A stretch of DNA of 30,820 nucleotides. Origin: Candidatus Subteraquimicrobium carltonvillense. Lineage in GTDB: Bacteria > Actinomycetota > Aquicultoria > Subteraquimicrobiales > Subteraquimicrobiaceae. The notes under the pieces were generated by a model. It did not search any database. It was given only the letters and a program-made list of their open reading frames with translations, and was not told the origin of the DNA. The DNA lies in contig DDKQ01000067.1 in the NCBI GenBank assembly GCA_002339355.1, forward strand, positions 8,645 to 39,464. The letters are read 5' to 3'. The translations under genes were made by a program, and so were the position numbers. Positions within the stretch are counted from its first letter, which is position 1, and each line of letters opens with the position of its first letter. Shown piece after piece: positions 1 to 8,854 of the stretch.

Positions 1-58
1 GAACTCTTTAACCCATGACTCTTGACCTATGACTTTTGACTTTTGACTCACAGTTAAA
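1..58. repeat. Degenerate 7-bp tandem repeat
   Basis: The stretch is built from heptamers of the form GACTCTT, GACCTAT, GACTTTT, GACTTTT, GACTCAC. Related heptamers recur at 2352-2420 and 19740-19785, so this is a dispersed intergenic repeat family and not a gene. It lies immediately past the stop of the substrate-binding protein pseudogene. Confidence 0.6.
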
Positions 59-1671
59 CTACTTCGACAACCAGACGCGTTCCATGGGTGTATCATCTAC
101 TGCCGTGCGAATATACCCACGAACTCTGGATCCGATTACTCGGTTCGTCGTATAGAAGCCAATGGGAACTATCGATGCGTCCCTAAGGATTATTTTCTCC
201 GCCTTTCGATAAAGTCTCACTCGCCTACCAGGATTTAATTCTCTCCTTGCACCCATTAATAACTTATCTACCTCAGGGTTCCTATAATGAGTCGTATTGT
301 CCAGGCTGCTTGAGTGAAAGAGTGGGTATAGGAAGTTATCCATGGTGGGATAATCCGCCGTCCAGTCCATGCGGAAGAAAGTAATCTCTCCAGCTTGAAT
401 CCTATCTAAAAAGGATTCCCACTCGTAACTGGCAACATTAAAAGTAATCCCAACCTCTCCTGCTTGCGCCTGTATGGCTTGAGCAACTTTGTCGTGACCT
501 ACTCCAACGTCATAACCTAAAGCAAGGGGTGGAAGACCATTTCCATCTGGATAACCTCCTGTTTTAAAAGATCCTTTGCCGCAACGGGATTATGATTGTA
601 AAGCATGGCTTCCTTCTGGAAACCGGGAATTCCCTTGGGCACAATTCCCGTGGCGGGCATCATGGCTCCCTCCCAAAGATCGCCGCAAATTGACTTTCGA
701 TCCAGAGCATAATTTAAAGCCCGCCTCAAATTTTGATTATTTCCCCAGGGATCGGCATCCATGTTGAATCCGTAAGAATAGAGACTGAGTATGGGCTCGA
801 TCGGTGCACGATCACCATATATGACCTTCGCCCTTTTTATCTGACCCGGGGGAATCTCACAATCATCAAGGTTTCCCGCCTTGAACTCTGAAAATCCCGA
901 CTGCTCAACATCAAAAATTTTGAAGACTATCCTATCCAGATATGGTTTATGCCCATAGTAGTCCGGATTTCTTTTGAGAACAATTCTCTGATCATGCATC
1001 CATTCAACGAACTTGAAGGGACCAGTTCCGCAAGGATTCTCCCCGAACTTTTCGCCATATTTCTGAACCTCCTCCCTGGGTACGGGGGAAAAAACGATGT
1101 GTCCAAGGATGGTTGAAAACTCAGCATAAGGATATTTCAAGGTCACCTCAAGGGTATAATCATCCCTTGCCTTGACTCCCTCAAGCCTCTTTGCCCTTCC
1201 TTCCTGGCAAGCCTCAAAACCCTTTATCGGAGCAAGATGATAAGCAATCTCGGAAGCTGTCTCCTTAGCTGCAACCCGATCCCAAGAATAGACAAAATCC
1301 TGTGCTTTACACTCTCTTCAATTGTGGAATTTTACACCTTTCCTAAGTTTAAAAGTCCAAACGGTGGCACTCTTATTGGATTTCCAAGATTTAGCCATGG
1401 CTGGTTTGACCTCCATGGTCTTGGGGTCGTAATCAACGAGTCCATCATAAATCTGCTTGGCAACCTGGATACCTTCCGATTCCTGTACATGTGCTGAGTC
1501 TAAAATCAGCGGTTCCATGAGAAAATACCTAAAAGTTCCGCCCCTCATGGGTTCTTCGGTTCTATTGAGAGATTTCGATTTTCTGGTTTTTTTCTGGGCA
1601 CAACCCGCTGTGGAGACTATTAACACAAGAACAAGCAAGAGGATTAACTTGCTTCTTAACACCCTTGGCAA
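59..1671 (-). pseudogene. Peptide/oligopeptide ABC transporter substrate-binding lipoprotein (SBP_bac_5 type), broken by one nonsense codon and one frameshift
   Basis: Three fragments (1318-1671, 517-1146, 59-370) together make one family-5 solute-binding protein of about 530 residues. The N-terminus has a lipoprotein signal: a basic MPRVLRSK start, a hydrophobic LILLLVLVLIV core and lipobox STAGC, followed by the typical RGGTFRYF strand and KLRKGVKFHN motif. Directly after HN there is an in-frame TGA (1318-1320) where the family usually has Gly (GGA to TGA, one base). The same frame then continues without stops (RECKAQDFVYSWDRV, later DDYTLEVTLKYPYAEF) to about 560, where one base is missing after KDLLKQ. 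The shifted frame gives GGYPDGNGLPPLALGYD and runs on to the last fragment, which ends PMERVWLSK. The intact protein would capture peptides or similar solutes outside the membrane. No permease or ATPase genes lie in the window. Either decay or sequence error could explain the lesions; neighbouring core genes are intact, which favours decay. Confidence 0.85.
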
Positions 1672-1762
1672 TTTTTACCTCCCAATTTGGAAAATCTTAA
1701 ACGAAATTTGAAAATTTCCTCTATTTGAAGAGGGAAACATGGGAAAATCCTGCATCGAAAAA

Positions 1763-1793
1763 GCAAATAAAAAGCGCCTTAAGTCAAGGCACT
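1763..1793 (-). terminator. Rho-independent terminator after secG
   Basis: On the minus strand AGTGCCTT, loop GACTT, AAGGCGCT forms a stem with one mismatch, followed directly by TTTTTATTTGC. It lies 33 bp past the secG stop, as expected for the end of that transcript. Confidence 0.7.
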
Positions 1794-1825
1794 TACGCTT
1801 TGAATTTAAAAATGGGTTTAAGCAT

Positions 1826-2056
1826 TTACCGCGGTGCAAAAATGTATAAGATTATCGATGTGATACCGAATATAATCGCCAACGCAACGGTGATGCGAAA
1901 AAGGTTTCTTTCTATGAGAGTGCTTCCAGAGAAGGTGCTGGGAAGCCCTCCTCCAAAAGCCGAAGATAAACCAGTTCCCCTACCGGACTGGAGCAAGATG
2001 ATGACGATGAGTGCCAAACAAACGATGATGTGAATGGCGATGACGAACTTAAGCAA
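1826..2056 (-). CDS. secG: Preprotein translocase subunit SecG
   Basis: This 76-residue membrane protein is the accessory SecG subunit of the SecYEG channel. It shows the family pattern: a first membrane helix (FVIAIHIIVCLALIVIILLQ), the conserved QSGRGTGLSSAFGGG loop, and a second helix (VALAIIFGITSIILYIF). An open frame extends 40 codons upstream, but SecG proteins are 70-80 residues long, and a TTG at 2054-2056 follows AAGGGAGAG at good spacing, so I take TTG as the start. The position past tpiA is the usual actinobacterial/Gram-positive order, except that apgM lies between them on the other strand. A terminator follows the stop. Confidence 0.88.
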   Translation of the reverse strand: MLKFVIAIHIIVCLALIVIILLQSGRGTGLSSAFGGGLPSTFSGSTLIERNLFRITVALAIIFGITSIILYIFAPR

Positions 2057-2438
2057 ATATATCTCTCCCTTGAGGTTTGTTGCATAAAATATAACATAAC
2101 AATTATCCATTATCAATGGAGATAAGTGCTTCATTTCGTCTCGCTGAATGCGACAATCAATATACTCATCTGCCAATACTAAGATAGACTATTAACAAGT
2201 CAAGTTGACGCTTTAAACATTCGAGGGAGGGGTAAGTGCTTAAGAAAACCGTGTCGGAGCCTCGTCCATGAAAACCTCTTAAGCATTCTCTTAAGTTTGT
2301 AGCGAGGCGAGACCCGGGCGGCGGCCGGAAGATTATGGTATATTATATTTCTAGTCATGGGACATGGGTCATGAGAATTGTACCCTTGACCCGTAACTCT
2401 TGACCCATGACTCTTAGCTCTTTCAGAAAGGAGGTAAC
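2057..2438 (+). promoter_or_regulatory. 382-bp gap between secG and apgM with interleaved inverted repeats
   Basis: I see no convincing gene here. Two short perfect helices are interleaved on the apgM-sense strand: GCTTAAGA (2238-2245) with TCTTAAGC (2277-2284), and GCCTCG (2259-2264) with CGAGGC (2303-2308), an arrangement that could form an H-type pseudoknot in an apgM leader. A TATATTATATT stretch at 2338-2349 resembles a -10 region, without a clear -35. The 3' part is a heptamer repeat (listed separately). AGAAAGGAGG ends just before the apgM GTG. Confidence 0.35.
2352..2420. repeat. Inverted/tandem heptamer repeat upstream of apgM
   Basis: Heptamers such as GACCCGT, AACTCTT, GACCCAT, GACTCTT on one side face inverted copies (AGTCATG, GGACATG, GGTCATG) on the other, giving an imperfect hairpin around GAGAATTGTACCC. 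The core CATGAGAATTGTACCCTTGAC closely matches 19743-19764. Confidence 0.6.
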
Positions 2439-3716
2439 GTGAAGAAAATCCTGTACATCATCTTGGATGGATTGGGGGATCTACCTTGTCCCGAACTTGA
2501 TGGTAAAACTCCTTTAGAGGCGTCGATAACCCCATTTATGGATGACCTAGCAAAGAGGGGTCAGACGGGTTTGATGTATCCGGTGGGAGAGGGAATCGCG
2601 CCCGAATCGGATGTCGCCGTCATCAGCATCCTGGGCTATGAGGCCGAAAAATATTATACCGGACGTGGCCCGCTAGAGTGCTATGCCGCGGGCTTACGAG
2701 TTAACGATGGAGACTTAGCGTACCGAGTGAACTTTGCAACCCTGGGGGAGCATAACAAGATAATTGATCGCCGCGTTGGTCGTAGTCTTACCACAGAGGA
2801 GGCAACTAAACTAGCCGAATCGATAAATACAAAAGTAAAGTTAGACGCAGCAGCCTTCGTTTTTAAAAACACCGTGGGTCATAGAGGAGTATTGGTTATC
2901 CACAGTCTCCAAGGAAAACTCTCAAGCGAGGTCACCAATACTGATCCAGCTTATGCCAAAGAGGGACCCTTTGGAGTAGCCAAGACCGAATTTGAAGATG
3001 TTTTGCAGGAGTGTAAACCCGTCGAGGGATTTGAGGGCTCCCCTGAAGCCCAAAGGGCGGTGTCCTTGACAAACGAGTTTATCCGGAAAAGTCATCAGGT
3101 TTTAGAGAGGGACCCCGTAAATAAACGAAGGGTGAATCGGGATAAGCTGCCCGCCAATGTCATCCTCACCCGTGATGGGGGAAATAGATTACCTAAATTC
3201 CCAACCTTCGGTGAGCAGTATGGTTTGGGGTTTGGCTGCTTCGTTGAAATGCCCGTAGAGAGGGGAATAGCCTTGCTCACTGGGATGGAGGTAATTGAAC
3301 TTCCCCAGGCCACCGACGAGCCAAGTTTTGATTATCAACTGCGTGCAAGGAAAGCATTGGAATCGATAGAGGATTTCGAGGGACTATATATCCACATCAA
3401 GGGACCGGATGAGCCGGCACACGATGGAAAAGCCCTTAAGAAAAAGGAAAGCATCGAACTCATCGATCGGTTTTTCTTCGCCAATTTGCTCCCCGAGATA
3501 AATCTGGAGCGAACGATCGTCGCGGTTACCGCGGACCATTCTACACCCTGTACCGTCAAGGCGCATTCCAATGATCCCGTACCTTTACTCATCGCTGGTG
3601 GTAAAATAGTTCCCGATGACACTTCGTCATTCTCAGAGGTGAATTGCAAAAGAGGTGCTTTGGGAAGGATATATGGACCCAAACTCATGCCTCTCCTCAT
3701 TAAGTACGCGGATTAG
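2439..3716 (+). CDS. apgM: 2,3-bisphosphoglycerate-independent phosphoglycerate mutase, archaeal (ApgM) type
   Basis: This enzyme interconverts 3- and 2-phosphoglycerate in glycolysis and gluconeogenesis. The 425-residue protein belongs to the alkaline-phosphatase-like metalloenzyme superfamily. The metal/active-site region near the start reads ILDGLGDLPCPELDGKTP, then APESDVAVISILGYE, where the Ser is the expected phospho-acceptor. Near the C-terminus come HIKGPDEPAHDGK and TADHSTPCTVKAHSNDPVP, supplying the Asp/His metal ligands. The start is GTG at 2439 after a near-perfect AAAGGAGG. It lies convergent with gap-pgk-tpiA, so the glycolytic steps cluster although this gene is transcribed separately. 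The ApgM form is typical of archaea and some deep-branching or thermophilic bacteria. Confidence 0.93.
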   Translation: MKKILYIILDGLGDLPCPELDGKTPLEASITPFMDDLAKRGQTGLMYPVGEGIAPESDVAVISILGYEAEKYYTGRGPLECYAAGLRVNDGDLAYRVNFATLGEHNKIIDRRVGRSLTTEEATKLAESINTKVKLDAAAFVFKNTVGHRGVLVIHSLQGKLSSEVTNTDPAYAKEGPFGVAKTEFEDVLQECKPVEGFEGSPEAQRAVSLTNEFIRKSHQVLERDPVNKRRVNRDKLPANVILTRDGGNRLPKFPTFGEQYGLGFGCFVEMPVERGIALLTGMEVIELPQATDEPSFDYQLRARKALESIEDFEGLYIHIKGPDEPAHDGKALKKKESIELIDRFFFANLLPEINLERTIVAVTADHSTPCTVKAHSNDPVPLLIAGGKIVPDDTSSFSEVNCKRGALGRIYGPKLMPLLIKYAD

Positions 3717-3771
3717 ATCTCTGCTGCTCGTAAAGTATTTGAATTCCTACAAAAGTCACTTTGAAAATTAA

Positions 3772-3792
3772 GGGGTCTAAAGACCTGTTTCT
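3772..3792 (+). terminator. Weak terminator-like hairpin between apgM and tpiA
   Basis: GGTCT (3774-3778), AA, AGACC (3781-3785), then TGTTTCT. The stem is only 5 bp and the T-run is interrupted, so this is a weak candidate for ending apgM in the convergent gap. Confidence 0.25.
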
Positions 3793-3809
3793 ACACGAAA
3801 TTTTTATCG

Positions 3810-4571
3810 CTATTGACGGAATTTGACTATTTTTGCGAAGCTTTCAGCATCTAAACTTGCTCCGCCGACCAGAGCGCCATCGATTTCGGGTTCGTCCATG
3901 AATCCAGCGATATTTTCGGGGGTAACGCTTCCTCCATATTGAATTCTTACCTTCTTTGCCGTCTCGACACCGAATTGAGCGCCGATGAGAGCTCTGATGC
4001 TCCTGATCACATCGTTGGCATCCTCAGGGGTAGCCCACCTTCCGGTCCCGATGGCCCACACCGGTTCATAGGCGATGACCACCTTTTCTATATCCTCTCT
4101 CTTCAATCCCTCCAAGCCTTTGAGGAGCTGAGTGGTTACCACCCTCTGTGTCTCTCCCGCTTCCCTCTGCTCGATGGTTTCCCCGATACACGTTATGGGA
4201 ATGAGACCATGAGAAAGCGCCGATTTTACCTTCTTATTAACCATCTCATCCGTCTCTCCGAAATACTGACGGCGTTCGGAATGACCAATGATTGCATATT
4301 TCACCCCGATATCGAGAAGCATGACAGGGGAAATCTCGCCGGTATAAGCCCCTTTTTCCTCCCAGTGCATATCTTGAGCACCGAGGGAGATGTTTGGATT
4401 GCTGAACTCAATCACCGTGGATATACTCTTCAAAACGGTAAAGGGGGGGCAAACCACTATCTCCACATCCTCTACATCTGCGACCAGAGGGATGAGATCC
4501 TGCACCAACTCGACTGCTTCTTCCGCCGTTTTATTCATTTTCCAATTCCCAGCAATGATGGATTTTCGCAT
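3810..4571 (-). CDS. tpiA: Triosephosphate isomerase
   Basis: Interconverts dihydroxyacetone phosphate and glyceraldehyde 3-phosphate. The 253-residue protein has all catalytic elements: NWKMN near the start (Lys), IIGHSERR (His), AYEPVWAIGTG (Glu) and the phosphate-gripping YGGSV and GALVGGASL loops. The frame opens earlier, but ATG at 4571 follows AAAGGAGGT at ideal spacing and gives the standard MRKSIIAGNWKMN start. It lies 25 bp after pgk and is the last gene of the gap-pgk-tpiA operon. Confidence 0.97.
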   Translation of the reverse strand: MRKSIIAGNWKMNKTAEEAVELVQDLIPLVADVEDVEIVVCPPFTVLKSISTVIEFSNPNISLGAQDMHWEEKGAYTGEISPVMLLDIGVKYAIIGHSERRQYFGETDEMVNKKVKSALSHGLIPITCIGETIEQREAGETQRVVTTQLLKGLEGLKREDIEKVVIAYEPVWAIGTGRWATPEDANDVIRSIRALIGAQFGVETAKKVRIQYGGSVTPENIAGFMDEPEIDGALVGGASLDAESFAKIVKFRQ

Positions 4572-4596
4572 CAGACCTCCTTTCACTTGCAACAGG

Positions 4597-5775
4597 TTAT
4601 TTGTCCATCAAGGCTTCGATTCCTGGTAGCGGCGTACCCTCTAACAATCTAAGAGATGCCCCTCCACCCGTTGATACAAAGGACACCTTATCCTCAAGAC
4701 CGTATTTCCTAAGGGCAGCGTCAGAGTCTCCTCCGCCAACTATCGTCGTGGCATTGGCGTGTGCGATGGCTTCCGCCATAGCACGTGTTCCAGAGGAGAA
4801 AGCCTCAATTTCAAATATGCCAACGGGTCCATTCCAGAATATGGTTTTAGCCTCCTTGAGCACATCCTTATAGATCTGAATGGTCTTGGGACCTATATCC
4901 ACTCCTATCCAGTCATCCGGAATTTTCTCGACGGGGACGACTTTATAATTTGCATTCTCAGCGACGCTATCCGCGACCACAACATCACAAGGTAAATAAA
5001 ATAAAACTCCATTTCTCTCCGCTTTCTTGAGCATCTCCTGTGCGTGATCGAGTTCCTCATCCTCACAAAGGGATTTGCCGATGTTTGCCCCCCCTGCTTT
5101 TAGAAAAGTAAAACACATCGCTCCACCACTTAGAATTCCATCCACTATCTGTAAAAATTTATTGATCACCTTAATTTTGTCGGAAACTTTGCTCCCCCCA
5201 AGGAGTACAAAGAAGGGCTTTTCGGGGTTCTCCAATAACTTGCTTAAGGTATTCACCTCTCTTTCCAATAAAAAACCCGCCACCGCGGGTAAATATTTGG
5301 GTACTCCTACAACCGATGCGTGGGCTCGGTGAACAGCTCCAAAGGCATCATTGACATAGACATCGGCGAGTCTTGCCAATTTCTTTGCAAATTGTGGGTC
5401 ATTTTGCTTCTCTTCGGGATTGAAGCGCACATTTTCTAAGAGGAGCACATCGCCTTCCTTAAGTTCATTGACGGCTTTTTCAGCTTTCTGAGTGACGGTT
5501 TCATCCACCTTCCACACTTCCTTAGCGAGGAGTCTTGAGAGGGATTCAGCGACTGGACCCATCCTATACCGCTCATCGAAACCCTTCGGTCTCCCCAAAT
5601 GAGAAACTAGAATGACCTTTGCCCCTTGATCCAAAAGATATTGAATTGTTGGCAGAACCGCTTTAATTCTTGTATCGTCGACTACCCTTCCTTCATTGAT
5701 TGGGACATTGAAATCGACTCTCATCAAAACCCTTTTACCTTTCACATCGATATCCCTGACAGTCCTTTTATTCAA
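4597..5775 (-). CDS. pgk: Phosphoglycerate kinase
   Basis: Transfers phosphate from 1,3-bisphosphoglycerate to ADP. The 392-residue product shows RVDFNVP, ILVSHLGRPKG, LLLENVRFNPEE, FVLLGGSKVSDKI, the nucleotide-binding FWNGPVGIFE and GGGDSDAALRKYG near the C-terminus. The frame is open for 44 codons further upstream into gap, but the family start aligns with a TTG at 5773-5775 preceded by a purine-rich GAGGAGGGGAGGG, so translation probably starts there, 49 bp after gap. It is the middle gene of the glycolytic operon. Confidence 0.96.
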   Translation of the reverse strand: MNKRTVRDIDVKGKRVLMRVDFNVPINEGRVVDDTRIKAVLPTIQYLLDQGAKVILVSHLGRPKGFDERYRMGPVAESLSRLLAKEVWKVDETVTQKAEKAVNELKEGDVLLLENVRFNPEEKQNDPQFAKKLARLADVYVNDAFGAVHRAHASVVGVPKYLPAVAGFLLEREVNTLSKLLENPEKPFFVLLGGSKVSDKIKVINKFLQIVDGILSGGAMCFTFLKAGGANIGKSLCEDEELDHAQEMLKKAERNGVLFYLPCDVVVADSVAENANYKVVPVEKIPDDWIGVDIGPKTIQIYKDVLKEAKTIFWNGPVGIFEIEAFSSGTRAMAEAIAHANATTIVGGGDSDAALRKYGLEDKVSFVSTGGGASLRLLEGTPLPGIEALMDK

Positions 5776-5824
5776 AGCCCTCCCCTCCTCAACAAAAAAG
5801 CCTCCAACTTTAAGCCACTTGCAA

Positions 5825-6835
5825 TCAGAATTCCCTCTCTGCCATATATTTGACGAGATCGATAACCCTGCAGGAATATCCCCACTCATTGTCGTACCAG
5901 GCCACAACCTTCACCAAATTTCCAATAACCATTGTTGAGAGAGCATCAAAAATCGCCGAATACGAATTGCCTATCACATCCATTGAAACGATCGGATCTT
6001 CCGTATACTCCAAAATGCCCTCGTATCTACCTTTATCCGCTGCATTTCTAAACGCTTCATTCACTTCCCCTACGGTTACTTCTTTTCCCAAAATGGCTAC
6101 AAAATCGACCACCGACCCATCGGGAACGGGGACTCGCATGGCGATTCCATCCATCCTCCCTTTAAGTTCGGGGATTACCAGGGCAGTGGCCTTGGCCGCT
6201 CCAGTGGTTGTAGGGATGACGGACATGGCTGCGGCGCGAGCTCGACGCAGATCCTTATGGGGAAAATCGAGGATTCTCTGATCATTGGTATAGGCATGGA
6301 CCGTGGTCATAAAACCTTTAACGATACCGAAATTATCCAAGAGCACTTTAGCCACGGGAGCCAAGCAGTTTGTGGTGCATGAGGCATTGGAGATGATGTG
6401 ATGCTCCTTGGGATTGTACATATCTTCATTTACACTCATAACTATGGTTATATCCTCTTCCTTTGCGGGTGCGGTGATGATTACCTTCTTCGCTCCCCCC
6501 GAGGTTAGATGCTTCGATGCATCTCCCCTCTTTGTAAACCTTCCCGTTGATTCAATTATGAAATCCACGCCCAAATCCTTCCAGGGGAGAGCGGCGGGGT
6601 CCCTCTGAGATAGGACTTTGATTTCCTTCCCCTCGACCGTCATGCTCTCATCGGTGACCTTAATTTCAGCATCCAAAACCCCGTAAATTGAGTCGTATGT
6701 TAGAAGATGAGCTAAAGTTTTAGCATCGGTAAGATCGTTGACCGCAACAAATTCTATGTCCGGGTCGTCAAATCCCGCCCGAAAGACATTCCTTCCAATC
6801 CTTCCAAATCCATTGATTCCGATCCTAATGGCCAT
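5825..6835 (-). CDS. gap: Glyceraldehyde-3-phosphate dehydrogenase, type I
   Basis: NAD(P)-dependent oxidation and phosphorylation of glyceraldehyde 3-phosphate. The 336-residue protein begins MAIRIGINGFGRIGRNVFRA (Rossmann fold), has the catalytic ASCTTNC and its His partner in the TVHAYTND region, and ends with WYDNEWGYSCRVIDLV. ATG at 6835 is preceded by GGGGGAGAGG. First gene of gap-pgk-tpiA, downstream of whiA across a repeat-filled 99-bp gap, an order typical of Actinomycetota and related Gram-positives. Confidence 0.97.
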   Translation of the reverse strand: MAIRIGINGFGRIGRNVFRAGFDDPDIEFVAVNDLTDAKTLAHLLTYDSIYGVLDAEIKVTDESMTVEGKEIKVLSQRDPAALPWKDLGVDFIIESTGRFTKRGDASKHLTSGGAKKVIITAPAKEEDITIVMSVNEDMYNPKEHHIISNASCTTNCLAPVAKVLLDNFGIVKGFMTTVHAYTNDQRILDFPHKDLRRARAAAMSVIPTTTGAAKATALVIPELKGRMDGIAMRVPVPDGSVVDFVAILGKEVTVGEVNEAFRNAADKGRYEGILEYTEDPIVSMDVIGNSYSAIFDALSTMVIGNLVKVVAWYDNEWGYSCRVIDLVKYMAEREF

Positions 6836-6842
6836 AACCTCT

Positions 6843-6934
6843 CCCCCCTCTTATTGGGTTATTTGGTAATTGGGTAATTGGGCAGTTTGGTGGTTTGGTT
6901 TTCCCATCAACCCATTCCTATTTCACCCATTTAC
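6843..6934. repeat. Inverted arrays of 8-bp repeats between whiA and gap
   Basis: Left half: TTATTGGG, TTATTTGG, TAATTGGG, TAATTGGG, CAGTTTGG, TGGTTTGG (period 8). Right half: the complementary type (CCCATTTA, CCTATTTA, CC), so the two halves could pair into a long imperfect hairpin. It fills the whole whiA-gap spacer and must contain any gap promoter or leader. Confidence 0.6.
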
Positions 6935-7867
6935 CTATTTACCTTCCCTAAGGTTATTAGCTATCTGGTTGAGGCGTCTCATCCTATGATAAACCGCTGA
7001 CTTACTCAGTGGTGGGTTGCACAGCTCTCCCAACTCCCTTAAGGATACGTAAGGAAATTGGATCCGGGCCTGTGCAACCTCTCGAAGACCTTTAGACAAC
7101 GAGTACAAGCTCACCCCCTCTTCTATCAAGGTGATATCGCTTATCTGCGCGAGTGTTGCCTCCACAACCTTATTTAAATTAGCGGTATCGCAATTCACCA
7201 AACGATTGACTTGATTCCTCATCTCTTTAAGAATCCGAATATCTTCCCACTTGAAAACGGCATTGAATGCTCCTACCAGTGCTAAAAACCGAAGGATCTG
7301 CTCAGCCTCCTTAAGATAAATAACATATTTTCTTTTCTGGAAAATTTTGGCATTAATCTCAAATCTCTCCAGCAAATCCTTCAAATCGAGAGCGAACTGA
7401 GAATCATCCGTCGTAAGTTCAAAGTGATATTTCTTCCTTGGATCGTTGATAAATCCTCCTCCCAAAAAAGCACCCCTCAAGTAAGTTATGGCGCAACAAC
7501 TTCGTCTTACCAAATCGGGGACGATTCCGTAGATTATTTGCCTATCAGCATTGAGTATCTCTAAATCCGTGAGAATCCGATTGAGTTCAGGTTGAGGGGA
7601 TATATAAAGGATGTAATCGTTTGCTTTCTGAAATATGGACCGTTTGACATCGAGTCGCAATTTAATATCGGATAAGCTTGAAAAGAGTTTCAGGGTTTTC
7701 CTAGCTACGGCTGCATTCTCCGTTAACGTGTGAAAGGCGAAGGCACCATTTCGAATATGGAAGGTGCCATCCATCCGCAAAATGGCTGAAAGCTCCGCCC
7801 TTTGGCAGCACCTTTTATTCGGCTGTAGCCTGGCTAATTCGTTTTTAACCTGAGTTGAAAAGGACAT
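6935..7867 (-). CDS. whiA: DNA-binding protein WhiA
   Basis: WhiA is a Gram-positive regulator linked to cell division and, in Streptomyces, sporulation. It combines a degenerate LAGLIDADG homing-endonuclease fold with a C-terminal helix-turn-helix. The 310-residue product has the family start SFSTQVKNELA, a Cys-containing KRCCQRAELSAILR segment, the RSCCAITYLRGAFLGGGFI block, and a C-terminal HTH region (YVSLRELGELCNPPLSKSAV followed by YHRMRRLNQIA). It lies 27 bp after rapZ; the yvcK gene that usually separates them is absent. Confidence 0.95.
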   Translation of the reverse strand: MSFSTQVKNELARLQPNKRCCQRAELSAILRMDGTFHIRNGAFAFHTLTENAAVARKTLKLFSSLSDIKLRLDVKRSIFQKANDYILYISPQPELNRILTDLEILNADRQIIYGIVPDLVRRSCCAITYLRGAFLGGGFINDPRKKYHFELTTDDSQFALDLKDLLERFEINAKIFQKRKYVIYLKEAEQILRFLALVGAFNAVFKWEDIRILKEMRNQVNRLVNCDTANLNKVVEATLAQISDITLIEEGVSLYSLSKGLREVAQARIQFPYVSLRELGELCNPPLSKSAVYHRMRRLNQIANNLREGK

Positions 7868-7894
7868 CTTAGTTAAAGGTTCATGGTCAATTAT

Positions 7895-8773
7895 TTAGGG
7901 AGATTCGAAGTTCCTTCCGATATCCCTGTGTCTCACGATTACATTGTAGTCTTGTTCCCTCAGAAACTCTCCTATCTCGTTAGCTAAGGTGACCGACCTG
8001 TGGGTTCCTCCTGTGCAACCGATGGCTATGGTGAGATGAGTTTTCCCCTCGGTCACATAATGCGGGAGAAGAAAGGCTAAGAGACCTTGGAATTTCTTCA
8101 AGAAAGTTTGAGTCTCTGGGCGATTGAGAACAAACTCCCTTACCTCCTTATCCTCCCCATTTCTGGAACGAAGAGATTGGATATAATGTGGATTTGGCAA
8201 AAACCTCACATCCATGACCAAATCGGCATCAAGCGGTACTCCATATTTGTAACCGAAGGATATCACGGTAATGAGTATACCCTTTCGCTTTTGCTCCCCC
8301 AGGAAAGATGAGCGAATTTTATCCCTGAGCTCGTGTGTCTCCAAATCTGTGGTATCTATGATCATATCCGCAGTGCCTCGAAGGGTTTCCAGAAGATGGC
8401 GTTCTCGGTGTATACCTTCTATTATCTGCCCCTCACCAGCCAGGGGGTGCCTGCGGCGGGTTTCCTTAAAACGCTTCACCAATTCCTCATCGGAAGCCTC
8501 GAGGAAGAGGATTTGATATTTGATGTTCCTCCCCTTCAGCTCCCTGAGCGCTTCGAAAAGGGCATCAAAAAATTCCCCACCTCTCACATCGCTCACCAGA
8601 GCCACTTTACGCACTTTGCTGCCGGGAAGAGAGCACAGTTCAGCTAGCTTGGGGATAAGGGTGGGAGGTAGATTATCGATGCAGAAGTAACCCATATCCT
8701 CGAAACATCTGATAGCTTCCGACTTTCCCGCTCCGGATAGACCTGTGATTAAGGTAAATTCTAAGTTCTGCAC
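7895..8773 (-). CDS. rapZ: RapZ/YvcJ family P-loop nucleotide-binding protein
   Basis: Family with an N-terminal P-loop kinase-like domain and a C-terminal domain. In Escherichia coli RapZ is an RNA-binding adaptor; in Gram-positives (YvcJ) it binds and hydrolyses GTP/ATP with a less defined role. The 292-residue protein has Walker A GLSGAGKS near residue 10, CIDNLPPTLI, DVRGGEFF, a Walker B-like ILFLEASDEELVKRFKETRR, and the conserved C-terminal IAIGCTGGTHRSV motif. It stands between ogt and whiA and is probably cotranscribed with whiA. Confidence 0.94.
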   Translation of the reverse strand: MQNLEFTLITGLSGAGKSEAIRCFEDMGYFCIDNLPPTLIPKLAELCSLPGSKVRKVALVSDVRGGEFFDALFEALRELKGRNIKYQILFLEASDEELVKRFKETRRRHPLAGEGQIIEGIHRERHLLETLRGTADMIIDTTDLETHELRDKIRSSFLGEQKRKGILITVISFGYKYGVPLDADLVMDVRFLPNPHYIQSLRSRNGEDKEVREFVLNRPETQTFLKKFQGLLAFLLPHYVTEGKTHLTIAIGCTGGTHRSVTLANEIGEFLREQDYNVIVRHRDIGRNFESP

Positions 8774-8854
8774 TTCCCAACCTCTAAATCAGTATTTGCA
8801 AAAACCACAATTTATTTCAATAAACTGCCTCTCTTCCCTGCTAAAAAATGAATT

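Noticed and set aside
1318..1320. TGA read as glycine (alternative genetic code)
   Set aside because: uvrC and other intact genes end in TGA, and the same pseudogene also has a frameshift.
3939..4652. Long plus-strand frames antisense to tpiA, pgk and gap
   Set aside because: They are shadows of strongly conserved glycolytic genes on the other strand and have no protein-family features.
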